A DNA stretch of 64,000 nucleotides. It comes from Gammaproteobacteria bacterium. GTDB taxonomy: Bacteria > Pseudomonadota > Gammaproteobacteria > Thiohalobacterales > Thiohalobacteraceae. The notes below the pieces were generated by a model that was given only the letters and a program-made list of their open reading frames with translations, had not been told where the DNA came from and did no database searches. The DNA lies in the NCBI GenBank assembly GCA_018819175.1, contig JAHJQQ010000042.1:102734-166733 (forward strand), read 5' to 3'. Below are positions 8,834-15,654 of this stretch, one piece after another (the first letter of the stretch is position 1; every line of letters begins with the position of its first letter). The position numbers were made by a program, and so were the translations under genes.

Positions 8834-8883
8834 GGGTCAGAGAGCAATTGTTTCTAATATTAGAGTTAATTGCTCTCTGACCC
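8834..8883. repeat. ggtcag hairpin, downstream of bcp
   Basis: GGGTCAGAGAGCAATT (8834-8849) and AATTGCTCTCTGACCC (8868-8883) are perfect complements with an 18-base loop. A close relative lies at 14562-14613. It ends four bases beyond the bcp stop and may act as its terminator. The 8481-8887 interval holds only the attC-like stem and hairpins; I see no gene in it. Confidence 0.7.
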
Positions 8884-8887
8884 TGCT

Positions 8888-9358
8888 TTACTCACACAGC
8901 GCGCTGGCTTTCTCAAGCATCTGGGCGGCGTGGCCGTCCGCGTTGACGCCATACTCCACCGCCGCCAATCTGCCGTCGCGATCGATCAGAAACGTGGAAC
9001 GGACAATGCCCATTTTCCGCTCGCCGTTTTTCTCCATCACCTGCCATACCCCGTAGCGATCACACACCACGCCGGCAGTATCCGAGAGCAAAGTGACCCG
9101 CAAGCCGTGCTTGGCGATGAAGGCCTGGTGACTCTCCCAGGAATCCCTACTGATGCCGAGCACCACCGTGTTCACCTTGGCAAACTCGTCCGCCAACGCG
9201 CTGAACTGGCTGGCTTCGACGGTACAGCCCGGCGTATCGTCCTGGGGATAGAAATACAGCACCACATTCTGCCTGCGCCGAAAATCGGTAAGCCGTACCC
9301 GACGGCGATTCTGGTCCAGCGCTTCGAACGAAGGTGCCATCTCTTGTTCTTTCAACAT
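8888..9358 (-). CDS. bcp: Peroxiredoxin, Bcp/PrxQ family
   Basis: 156 residues, normal length for the thioredoxin-dependent thiol peroxidase Bcp. The peroxidatic cysteine lies in YFYPQDDTPGCTVEASQF. Family members reduce H2O2 and organic hydroperoxides in the cytoplasm using thioredoxin. The gene starts with ATG. It stands alone, flanked on both sides by ggtcag-type hairpin repeats, so it is probably transcribed by itself. The first residues (MLKEQEMAPSFEALDQN) fit the family N-terminus. Confidence 0.92.
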   Translation of the reverse strand: MLKEQEMAPSFEALDQNRRRVRLTDFRRRQNVVLYFYPQDDTPGCTVEASQFSALADEFAKVNTVVLGISRDSWESHQAFIAKHGLRVTLLSDTAGVVCDRYGVWQVMEKNGERKMGIVRSTFLIDRDGRLAAVEYGVNADGHAAQMLEKASALCE

Positions 9359-9400
9359 GTCGTTTGTTTCCGTTGATTAGGAGGACTCAATGCGTCAGAG

Positions 9401-9490
9401 GTTCAAGGGGCCAGTGTACTCGAAATATACACTGTATTTTTTCGAGTACACTGACCCCTTGAACTCTATCCTGACCCCTTGAACTCTATC
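9401..9490. repeat. Hairpin repeat with a 20-bp tandem duplication
   Basis: The arms 9401-9424 and 9441-9464 are complementary at 23 of 24 positions, with GGGGCCAGTGTACTCGAA on the left side. The last 20 bases, CTGACCCCTTGAACTCTATC, are repeated directly (9451-9470 and 9471-9490). It belongs to the same general hairpin class as 8834-8883. The interval 9359-9659 holds this, a smaller hairpin at 9530-9563, and no gene. Confidence 0.7.
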
Positions 9491-9529
9491 GTTTTCTGAA
9501 TATGCTTATTAAGGAGAGCAAGAGATAAG

Positions 9530-9563
9530 GGAACAGATTTATTATTCGATAAATAAATCTGTC
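9530..9563. repeat. Short AT-rich hairpin
   Basis: ACAGATTTATT and AATAAATCTGT pair closely around a 7-8-base loop, followed by GTCGCGGTTTTTG. It resembles the hairpin in the island gap at 6364-6412. Confidence 0.45.
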
Positions 9564-9659
9564 GCGGTTTTTGAGTTCATACGCTTGCTTGAAGTTACAA
9601 AATTCTAACAATCCCATCGAGAACCGACGGGCGACGTTGGGCGCAAAGAGGGCCTGGTC

Positions 9660-10115
9660 GTGAATCTACGCAAATACCGTGAATCGGATGCTGAAGAACT
9701 TGTCCTGCTTTTCACCTCTTCGGTCCACGTCCTTTCAATTGGTCATTACGATTCCTCACAAAGAGATGCATGGGCACCAAAGTCACCGAACATCGCTGAA
9801 TGGCGGAAACGCTTCGAGGGTGTTCATACGATCGTCGCGGAGGACGATGCGTCCTGCCTAGGGTTTATTTCTTACGAGGCTGACGGTCATGTTGATCTTC
9901 TATACACAAAACCTAATGCAGCGCGAAAAGGGGTTGCATCGGCGTTGTTGGCCGAGGCTATCCTTCAACTCCGAACCTTGGGCGTGAAGGAGTTGTACAC
10001 GGAAGCCAGCCTTGTCGCTGTTCCATTCTTCTCACATCACGGATTTAAAATAACAGAAGAACAGAACATCATAAGGCACGGTGTGAAATTTCAAAGATTC
10101 GCAATGAGGATGTGA
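9660..10115 (+). CDS. GNAT family N-acetyltransferase
   Basis: 151 residues with the GNAT fold: an N-terminal LRKYRESDAEELVLLF and the acetyl-CoA loop region DLLYTKPNAARKGVASALLAEA (about 85-106, the R/Q-x-x-G-x-G/A motif seen as ARKGVA). It ends with VPFFSHHGFKI, typical of this family. The substrate cannot be predicted. The start is GTG; no strong ribosome site is visible. A GTTGGGC heptamer lies at 9636-9642, just upstream, matching an integron core. GNAT genes are common integron cassettes, but no full attC was found around it. Confidence 0.85.
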   Translation: MNLRKYRESDAEELVLLFTSSVHVLSIGHYDSSQRDAWAPKSPNIAEWRKRFEGVHTIVAEDDASCLGFISYEADGHVDLLYTKPNAARKGVASALLAEAILQLRTLGVKELYTEASLVAVPFFSHHGFKITEEQNIIRHGVKFQRFAMRM

Positions 10116-10129
10116 ATTCGTGAATTCGT

Positions 10130-10193
10130 GGTCAGAGTAAAAACTCCTGAATAATTCGACCTTAAGTTATCCCAAAAGTTATTACTCCGACCC
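10130..10193. repeat. ggtcag hairpin interrupted or flanked by a MITE
   Basis: GGTCAGAGTAA (10130-10140) pairs with TTACTCCGACC (10183-10193) at 10 of 11 positions. The MITE at 10193-10427 begins at its right arm and its target duplication comes from this arm, so the MITE inserted into an older hairpin repeat. Confidence 0.5.
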
Positions 10194-10427
10194 ACTGCTG
10201 TCCCACATAATTTTGATCGGGGTTCGATCCAGGTGTTAATTGCAGCTCCTAACTCATTTAACGACGATAGAGGACATGGAAATCACCGTTGGCAAAAAAC
10301 AAAGAGTTCCTTCTCCCTCCCGGGAGAAGGCTAGGATGAAGGAATTAATATTCAAGCAGTTTTCTATTTTGACACCCTCTCCCCAACCCTCTCCCGGAAG
10401 GGAGAGGGAGTTTGTGGGACAGCAGTG
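10193..10427 (-). mobile_element. MITE copy 1 (15-bp TIR, 9-bp target duplication)
   Basis: The termini CACTGCTGTCCCACA and TGTGGGACAGCAGTG are perfect inverted repeats. Direct repeats of ACTCCGACC flank it at 10184-10192 and 10428-10436. The right half contains two oppositely oriented CCCTCTCC-type palindromes shared with the copies at 12565 and 37036. The left half diverges from them. It contains no transposase. Confidence 0.8.
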
Positions 10428-10459
10428 ACTCCGACCCCATTAATACCCGTTTTCCAAAA

Positions 10460-10684
10460 TTATGCGGTCACCCTACCAACAACTCGCCGTACCCACGGCG
10501 CCACAATCGCCACCGCTATGAAGGCTACAGGCCATGTCGTTACACAGCTCTTGAGCCACTGCGCAGGAAAGCCCGAGTGTATCCCTTGTGAGATCACGAG
10601 CACGAAGGCTGAAACGATGCTGACCATGATGATCGAAAGCAAGGCGCTGAAAAGGATCGGTGCATAACGAGCGGGAATACGCAT
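10460..10684 (-). CDS. DUF2798 family small membrane protein
   Basis: 74 residues with two membrane helices (about 8-32 and 48-66). The pattern RYAPILFSALLSIIMVSIVSAF ... WLKSCVTTWPVAFIAVAIVAPWVRRVV fits DUF2798, whose function is unknown. AGGAG lies eight bases before the ATG. It is 58 bases downstream of the DUF2938 gene on the same strand, so the two are probably cotranscribed from the MerR-type promoter at 11274-11304. Confidence 0.8.
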   Translation of the reverse strand: MRIPARYAPILFSALLSIIMVSIVSAFVLVISQGIHSGFPAQWLKSCVTTWPVAFIAVAIVAPWVRRVVGRVTA

Positions 10685-10742
10685 TTCATTCTCCTATGTA
10701 TAAGTTATCGAATAAGGCAATTGCTGTTGGTTGGATTTCTGC

Positions 10743-11234
10743 TCATGTCGGATATACCAGATGTGTCGCCCAGCCTGTTGCATAGAGACCGAGACCAAAC
10801 ACCGCATGCATGATCAAGCTCTGCAACCGTGCTGCGTTAGGGTTCGGTGTCCGGGAGGCGGCAATACCCGCACCCATGCCCGGCTGCATCAATAGGAAGG
10901 GCGCCGCAACGGTGCCAATACCGACAGCGAGTGCGGGACCGAGCGTCGGGTGCTCCATCCATGCGCGTCCCCAGATACCGACTAACAAGGCAGCGAACGC
11001 GATGCCGATCAGGTAATGAGCTGCCCAACCTATGATGTGTTCACCGCGCATGGGAGATGCTGCCGCGATGGCGATATGACGAAAGCGCCCGTGTGGCATA
11101 TGGGCGATCCAACGGCCCACCAGCCCATAGTTGGGCGGGGGAATATCGAACAGTTGTTTACGCACGATCCCCCACATATCCGTAACCGCCGTAGCGCCTA
11201 TACCAAGGAATATGGTCTGTATCAGCTGGTTCAT
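10743..11234 (-). CDS. DUF2938 family membrane protein
   Basis: 163 residues with four probable membrane helices. The motifs TAVTDMWGIVRK, NYGLVGRWIAHMPHGRF, HYLIGIAFAALL and PFLLMQPGMGAGIAASRTPNPNAAR fit DUF2938, a family of unknown function often placed next to MerR regulators. AGGAGG stands in front of the ATG, so expression could be strong once the promoter opens. It is divergent from the merR-like gene, with the shared promoter between them. Confidence 0.85.
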   Translation of the reverse strand: MNQLIQTIFLGIGATAVTDMWGIVRKQLFDIPPPNYGLVGRWIAHMPHGRFRHIAIAAASPMRGEHIIGWAAHYLIGIAFAALLVGIWGRAWMEHPTLGPALAVGIGTVAAPFLLMQPGMGAGIAASRTPNPNAARLQSLIMHAVFGLGLYATGWATHLVYPT

Positions 11235-11273
11235 GTTTACCTCCTGAGTTTGTCTTGATGAGGACGTGGTGAT

Positions 11274-11304
11274 AGCGTACTACTTCAAGTCGACTTTAAG
11301 TCAA
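11274..11304 (-). promoter_or_regulatory. MerR-type promoter with operator in a 19-bp spacer
   Basis: On the minus strand TTGACT (11304-11299) and TACGCT (11279-11274) are separated by 19 bases. That is the over-long spacer typical of MerR/SoxR-controlled promoters. A near-perfect 20-bp palindrome, ACTTCAAGTCGACTTTAAGT (11282-11301), fills the spacer. It points to the DUF2938/DUF2798 genes. The same site overlaps the leader of the regulator, which suggests autoregulation. Confidence 0.65.
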
Positions 11305-11313
11305 GGTGTGGCC

Positions 11314-11751
11314 ATGGATATCAGCGAAGTCGCAAAACGTTCCGGCGTTCCCGCCTCGGCGTTACGCTTCTATGAGGAAAAGGGGTTAATCACGTCTGTT
11401 GGCAGGCAGGGACTGCGTCGCCTGTTCAACGCCAATGTGCTGGAACGGCTGGCGCTGATCGCGCTGGGACGTTCGGCCGGTTTTTCTTTGGATGAAATCG
11501 CCCGCATGATCGGCGCCGGCGGGCAGCCTCAGATTGACAGGCAGCTACTGTCTGACAAGGCGGATGAACTCGACAGCACCATTCGGAAATTGACGGCGAT
11601 GCGCGAAGGTCTCCGGCATGCGGCAGTCTGCTCCGCACCGAGCCATATGGAATGCCCGAAGTTCCGCCGCCTGCTGGGATTGGCCGCCTCTGGAATCATT
11701 CGTGGGCAGGATGAGAAGAAGCCGTTACGAAAGAAGCGGCCTAAGCGTTAA
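11314..11751 (+). CDS. MerR family transcriptional regulator
   Basis: 145 residues. The N-terminal winged helix DISEVAKRSGVPASALRFYEEKGLI and the following coiled coil fit the MerR family. Two cysteines in AAVCSAPSHMECPKF near residue 110 could sense metal or redox state, but they do not match the SoxR cluster spacing. I chose the ATG at 11314, because the longer frame from GTG 11266 would cover the operator. It probably controls the divergent DUF2938/DUF2798 genes through the palindrome in the 19-bp spacer. The C-terminus is Lys/Arg-rich. Confidence 0.88.
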   Translation: MDISEVAKRSGVPASALRFYEEKGLITSVGRQGLRRLFNANVLERLALIALGRSAGFSLDEIARMIGAGGQPQIDRQLLSDKADELDSTIRKLTAMREGLRHAAVCSAPSHMECPKFRRLLGLAASGIIRGQDEKKPLRKKRPKR

Positions 11752-11782
11752 GAGCCTGATTGTCGCACCTGAATAGACCACA

Positions 11783-11811
11783 TTGACGTATTGTAGCCAC
11801 ACGGCTACACT
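11783..11811 (+). promoter_or_regulatory. Promoter and operator of the toxin-antitoxin pair
   Basis: TTGACG (11783-11788), a 17-base spacer, then TACACT (11806-11811). An inverted repeat TGTAGCC-ACAC-GGCTACA (11792-11809) lies in the spacer and runs into the -10 box. An operator here would let the HTH antitoxin repress its own operon. Confidence 0.65.
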
Positions 11812-11819
11812 CTTCTTCT

Positions 11820-12107
11820 ATGGAGATTCGCTACACGGATGTAGATGCGAAGTGGTTGGATAGTCTGGCCGATATTCATGCGCGTGCACGTATATTGATG
11901 AGGGTTGAGCGGTTGGCGTCCGGCAATCCTGGAGACGTCAAGCCTGTTGGTGAGGGCGTTTCAGAAATGCGCATTGATTATGGCCCCGGCTATCGCGTTT
12001 ATTTCAAAAAGCATGGTCGAGCAATCATTGTTCTGCTCGCGGGCGGCGACAAACGTAGTCAGGGAAACGATATCAAAACCGCTTTGCGTCTTGCTCGCAA
12101 CCTCTAG
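11820..12107 (+). CDS. RelE/ParE-type toxin, HI1419 family
   Basis: 95 residues. The sequence has the pattern of the HI1419-like addiction-module killers: GDVKPVGEGVSEMRIDYGPGYRVYF, then IIVLLAGGDKRSQGNDIKTALRLA. Such toxins are usually mRNA interferases or gyrase poisons; which applies here is unknown. The toxin gene comes first, as is normal for this subfamily, with the antitoxin nine bases downstream. Confidence 0.88.
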   Translation: MEIRYTDVDAKWLDSLADIHARARILMRVERLASGNPGDVKPVGEGVSEMRIDYGPGYRVYFKKHGRAIIVLLAGGDKRSQGNDIKTALRLARNL

Positions 12108-12116
12108 GTATTCATT

Positions 12117-12479
12117 ATGACCAAGACCCGCACGACTCGTTATGATGTAGCCGAGCACCTGCGTACACCGGAGGAGATGGCCGCCTATCTCGAGGCCTGT
12201 CTGGAAGAAGCGCATGGCGATGCCGCCTTTATTGCCAAGGCGCTCGGTGACATAGCGCGCGCTAAGGGCATGACGCAGGTGGCGCGTGATACCGGCTTGT
12301 CCCGAGAAAGCCTATACAAGGCGCTTTCCGGAGATCGCAGCCCTGGATTCGATACCATACTCAAAGTTGTTAAGGCACTGGGTTTGAAGCTACATGCTCA
12401 GGCGGCGCTAGCGACTACGCCGCAGAATAACCCGACCGATACACCTGCCACCACTGCGCGCCGACAGCGCCGTGGTTGA
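12117..12479 (+). CDS. HTH antitoxin, HI1420 family
   Basis: 120 residues. DVAEHLRTPEEMAAYLEACLEEAHGDAAFIAKALGDIARAKGM leads into a helix-turn-helix (TQVARDTGLSRESLYKALSGDRSPGFDTILKVVKALGLKL), fitting the HI1420-type addiction-module antidote. It should bind the inverted repeat at 11792-11809 and neutralise the upstream toxin. The last 20 or so residues (TTPQNNPTDTPATTARRQRRG) are low in complexity and lie beyond the conserved region. A MITE begins 85 bases downstream. Confidence 0.88.
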   Translation: MTKTRTTRYDVAEHLRTPEEMAAYLEACLEEAHGDAAFIAKALGDIARAKGMTQVARDTGLSRESLYKALSGDRSPGFDTILKVVKALGLKLHAQAALATTPQNNPTDTPATTARRQRRG

Positions 12480-12564
12480 CAATGTAATTCCGGGTAAGGG
12501 TAAAAACTTCAAGTCACCCGTATCTGTCATTATCAACGATTTTGGTATTCAGTGGGTTCAGATT

Positions 12565-12791
12565 CACTGCTGTCCCATAAACTCCCTCTCCCTCCGGGAG
12601 AGGGTTGGGGTGAGGGGGCCGAAACGGCGTAACGTGCCGATTTCATTTATCCCCTCATCCTGTCCTTCTCCCAAAGGGAGAAGGGACGCTCCGCTCAACT
12701 GCGTCATGTCCGGGAAACACTTCATTATCTGCAATGCGCCGTTATATAGGGCCTTACACTTTTTCAGAACAGGGTTTGTGGGACAGCAGTA
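12565..12791 (+). mobile_element. MITE copy 2
   Basis: The ends CACTGCTGTCCCATAAAC and GTTTGTGGGACAGCAGTA are inverted repeats with near-perfect match. Flanking 9-bp repeats GTTCAGATT (12556-12564) and GTTCAAATT (12792-12800) match at eight of nine. The body is opposite in orientation to the copy at 37036. Open frames across this element are by-products of it. The interval 12480-12858 otherwise holds nothing I can identify. Confidence 0.8.
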
Positions 12792-12858
12792 GTTCAAATT
12801 TGATTGCTGGCCGCAAAGTTCTACCGTTAACGACCACGTTAAACCAACAAGCACTCGC

Positions 12859-14136
12859 CTACTCCCGCTCCGCAACAAACCGCGCAACGAAGGCGCCCTC
12901 ATAACCGGCTGGCAAGGGGATGCTGACGCGATGACCGCTGCCCGGCGCGACATCGACTTGCGCGCTGTCTTTGCCTTGCATGTTGGTGATCGTCAGTTCC
13001 AGATTTCCACTGGGGTGAATGAGTTCGATACGGTCGCCGACCGAGAACTTGTTCTTCACCTCGATTTCGGCCAGACCCGCTGCGTCATAGCTCAGGACAT
13101 CACCGACATACAGGCTGCGATCCGATTCGGAATGGCTCTTCAAGTAGCTCTGATATTCCTGGTCCGGGTGACGTTCGTAGAAGCCGCCGGTATAGCCGCG
13201 ATTGGCGAGGCCATCGAGTTCGCGTAGCAAAGCTGGATTGAGCGGGCGGCCGGCGACGGCATCGTCGATAGCCTGGCGATAACTTTGGCAGGTGCGCGCC
13301 ACATAGTACGGCGACTTGGTGCGGCCTTCGATCTTCAGTGAGTCGATGCCCATTTCGGTCAAGCGTTGTACATGTTCAATGGCGCGCAGATCCTTGGAGT
13401 TCAGGATGTACGTGCCGTGCTCGTCTTGTTCGATGGGCATATAACTGCCGGGGCGTTGCTTTTCTTCGAGCAGGAACACATCGCCATCCGCGCCGATCTT
13501 GGTCGGGTGGATGTCGTATCCCCAACGGCAGGAATTGGTGCACGCACCTTGATTGGGATCGCGATGGTTGAAGTAACCCGACAGCAGGCAGCGACCGGAA
13601 TAGGCGATGCACAGCGCGCCATGCACGAACACTTCCAATTCCATGTCCGGACATTCCTGGCGGATCTCGGCGACCTGATCGAGCGACAGCTCGCGCGACA
13701 GGATCACGCGCTTGATGCCAAGTTTTTTCCAGAAACGCACCGCCGCGTAGTTCACGGTGTTGGCCTGCACCGAGAGATGGATGGGCATGTCCGGCCAGGT
13801 TTCGCGAATCATGTCGATCAGACCCGGATCGGCCATGATCAGGGCGTCGGGCTTGAGTTCGATGACCGGCGCCATATCCGCGAGATAGGTTTTCAGCTTG
13901 CTGTTGTGTGGCGAGATGTTGCTGACAACGTAAAACAGTTTGCCGCGGCTGTGCGCATAGTCGATGCCGATGCCAAGCTCGACTTCATTACGGAAGCTGT
14001 TGTTGCGCACGCGCAGGCTGTAGCGCGGCTGACCGGCATAGACGGCATCCGCGCCGAAGGCGAGCGCGGTTTCCAGCATGGCTTGCGAGCCGGCCGGGGC
14101 GAGTAATTCGGGTTGGCGTATCGTTGCGTGTTTCAC
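12859..14136 (-). CDS. trhP: tRNA U34 hydroxylation protein TrhP (U32 peptidase family)
   Basis: 425 residues, slightly shorter than the E. coli protein. LLAPAGSQAMLETALAFGADAVYAG opens the U32 domain. The subfamily signature VFVHGALCIAYSGRCLLSGYF followed by NQGACTNSCRWGY carries the conserved cysteines. TrhP (formerly YegQ) takes part in prephenate-dependent 5-hydroxyuridine formation in tRNA. The start is GTG with no clear ribosome site. It is monocistronic between two repeat clusters. Confidence 0.92.
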   Translation of the reverse strand: MKHATIRQPELLAPAGSQAMLETALAFGADAVYAGQPRYSLRVRNNSFRNEVELGIGIDYAHSRGKLFYVVSNISPHNSKLKTYLADMAPVIELKPDALIMADPGLIDMIRETWPDMPIHLSVQANTVNYAAVRFWKKLGIKRVILSRELSLDQVAEIRQECPDMELEVFVHGALCIAYSGRCLLSGYFNHRDPNQGACTNSCRWGYDIHPTKIGADGDVFLLEEKQRPGSYMPIEQDEHGTYILNSKDLRAIEHVQRLTEMGIDSLKIEGRTKSPYYVARTCQSYRQAIDDAVAGRPLNPALLRELDGLANRGYTGGFYERHPDQEYQSYLKSHSESDRSLYVGDVLSYDAAGLAEIEVKNKFSVGDRIELIHPSGNLELTITNMQGKDSAQVDVAPGSGHRVSIPLPAGYEGAFVARFVAERE

Positions 14137-14190
14137 GTCAGGTTACCGGGGTCAGGAGAAAAGCCGGGGCAAGAGCGGAATGGCACTTAC

Positions 14191-14364
14191 TTAAGTGAAT
14201 CATATCCAATGTAGGGTGGGTTAGGCGCGTTGTTTGCGCCGTAACCCACCAAGCGTGCCGACAGGCACACCTTAGGCGTTGTGTTGCTGCGCATCGCCTG
14301 TCGGGTTACGCAAACATCGCTAACCCGACCTACAGTAGGCTTAAGTAACTGCCATTCGGGTCAA
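14191..14364. repeat. 174-bp repeat, copy A
   Basis: The unit contains the common GTAGGGTGGGTTAGGCGCG...CGTAACCCACC and TCGGGTTACGC...TAACCCGACCTAC palindromic blocks. GAATGGCACTTACTTAAG at 14178 and CTTAAGTAACTGCCATTC ending at 14357 form an 18-bp inverted repeat with one mismatch, so copy A looks like a complete element. It is repeated 204 bases downstream. Confidence 0.75.
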
Positions 14365-14394
14365 TGACGATTCAACGAATAAATCAGAGGTTCC

Positions 14395-14568
14395 TTAAGT
14401 GAATCATATCCAATGTAGGGTGGGTTAGGCGCGTTGTTTGCGCCGTAACCCACCAAGCGTGCCGACAGGCACACCTTAGGCGTTCTGTTGCTGCGCATCG
14501 CCAGTCGGGTTACGCAAACAACGCTAACCCGACCTACATGAGGCTTAAGTAACTGCCATTCGGGTCAA
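14395..14568. repeat. 174-bp repeat, copy B
   Basis: It has the same length and almost the same sequence as copy A, but lacks the left inverted terminus. It begins at the TTAAG end of a GGAACCTCTGATT-type repeat fragment (about 14383-14399). The interval 14137-14725 consists of these copies and a hairpin, and I see no gene in it. Confidence 0.75.
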
Positions 14569-14613
14569 GAGCGCAATTATTACTAATATTTAGAGTTAAT
14601 TGCTCGCTGGCCC
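14562..14613. repeat. ggtcag hairpin related to 8834-8883
   Basis: GGGTCAAGAGCGCAATTA and TAATTGCTCGCTGGCCC pair imperfectly around TACTAATATTTAGAGT. The loop shares CTAATATT and AGAGTTAATTGCTC with the hairpin next to bcp, so both are copies of one element. Confidence 0.6.
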
Positions 14614-14725
14614 TGCTTTTCCGCCTTCACAAATCTGTCATCCAGACGACATGGCGCTGCAATGCAGGTCAGCCAACCTGTGCCTGCCAGCTGTTCGGCA
14701 ATCATCGGTAACGAGGAGCCCTGAC

Positions 14726-14956
14726 ATGTTGGATCATATATTGGCCTGCGCACAGGAATTCGAACGTGCGCACGGTGAGCAACCGAACGTGGTGTTCATC
14801 AACCCCGGACACCATAAAGCGCTGCTGACGCTCTACCCGGCCCTGTTTGAACGAGACCCGCAGCTGCAACTCGGGCTGCGTCTCGTCATCATCCCCAGCA
14901 GCGAGTTGACGCATCCGCAGGCGGCCTATGTTGCCGGGTATTCGGCCTGTGCCTGA
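14726..14956 (+). CDS. Hypothetical 76-residue protein
   Basis: No family recognised. I chose the ATG at 14726 because ACGAGGAG precedes it; the open frame upstream lies in repeat sequence. The protein (MLDHILACAQEFERAHGEQPNVVFINPGHH...) looks globular, soluble and protein-like, with no membrane segment. It stands alone between a repeat cluster and a weak minus-strand frame. Function unknown. Confidence 0.6.
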   Translation: MLDHILACAQEFERAHGEQPNVVFINPGHHKALLTLYPALFERDPQLQLGLRLVIIPSSELTHPQAAYVAGYSACA

Positions 14957-15025
14957 ATCCTTTTTCAGAGCACCGAACACCCAGTAACGCAAGGCAGCCT
15001 CCGGCTGCTTGGGTGCCCGCAACGT

Positions 15026-15250
15026 TTACATTAATTCCCGAATGACAAAGAGATAGCCGATCCAACCCACCAGACCGATGAGGGCCGTGTGGTGCATGCG
15101 GATAAAGAGCCGGGAGCGGATCCCCAGCAGGTGACGATCCTTGGAACCGAGTACAAACAACATGCCGACATCTCCGAGAATTCTGTAAACCTCAGCAAAG
15201 GCAAGTTCTATGCCGGACCCTGCGGGCATTCCCTCACCCAGTGCCGCCAT
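15026..15250 (-). CDS. Uncertain small membrane protein or gene remnant
   Basis: 74 residues from the ATG at 15250. The C-terminus TALIGLVGWIGYLFVIREL is a plausible membrane helix and the middle (AEVYRILGDVGMLFVLGSKDRH) looks protein-like, but no start signal or family is recognised. An overlapping plus-strand frame looks less protein-like. The interval 15281-15654 holds one palindromic repeat and no other gene. Confidence 0.3.
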   Translation of the reverse strand: MAALGEGMPAGSGIELAFAEVYRILGDVGMLFVLGSKDRHLLGIRSRLFIRMHHTALIGLVGWIGYLFVIRELM

Positions 15251-15478
15251 GGCGTCCACCCCGCTTCGGTAATACCGCAAACAGGCCCTAACATCCTGAT
15301 CTGGCTTCCCTCCTTATTCCGCTCCGCCCTAACGGAGCAGACAGAAAGGCCGATGTCCCGGCGGGCACACCCTGTCGGTGCGGCAGAATTCGGACGGCAG
15401 CAAGTGCGATACGTTGATTCCCTGACACTATGACGACCCCGTGACGGACCGGCCAGGGACTGTTCACAATGGCGCTAA

Positions 15479-15588
15479 GGAACCTCTGAGTTATTACTAA
15501 ACCGTCATTCCGGCGCAGGCCGGAATCTAGTGCCTTGAATCACATGGATTCCGGCCTGCGCCGGAATGACGAATTATTCAGAGTATCC
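15479..15588. repeat. Palindromic repeat with GGAACCTCTGA ends
   Basis: A perfect 25-bp inverted repeat (15503-15527 and 15547-15571), built around TCATTCCGGCGCAGGCCGGAATC, sits inside outer inverted ends GGAACCTCTGAGTTATTA and AATTATTCAGAGTATCC. The outer ends match the TTAAGGAACCTCTGATTAA family found elsewhere in the window. Confidence 0.75.
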
Positions 15589-15654
15589 CCAAAGGGGATG
15601 CACTGTGGGTTGCGCCCCTGGCATGTATCATTGGGCCGTCATGATAAATAACCC

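Noticed and set aside
12564..12953. Open frames across the MITE at 12565
   Set aside because: Their codons come from repeat sequence and no homologous domain is visible.
14194..14568. GTTAGGC heptamers in the 174-bp repeats as integron core sites
   Set aside because: They belong to the common GTGGGTTAGGCG palindrome, not to attC structures.
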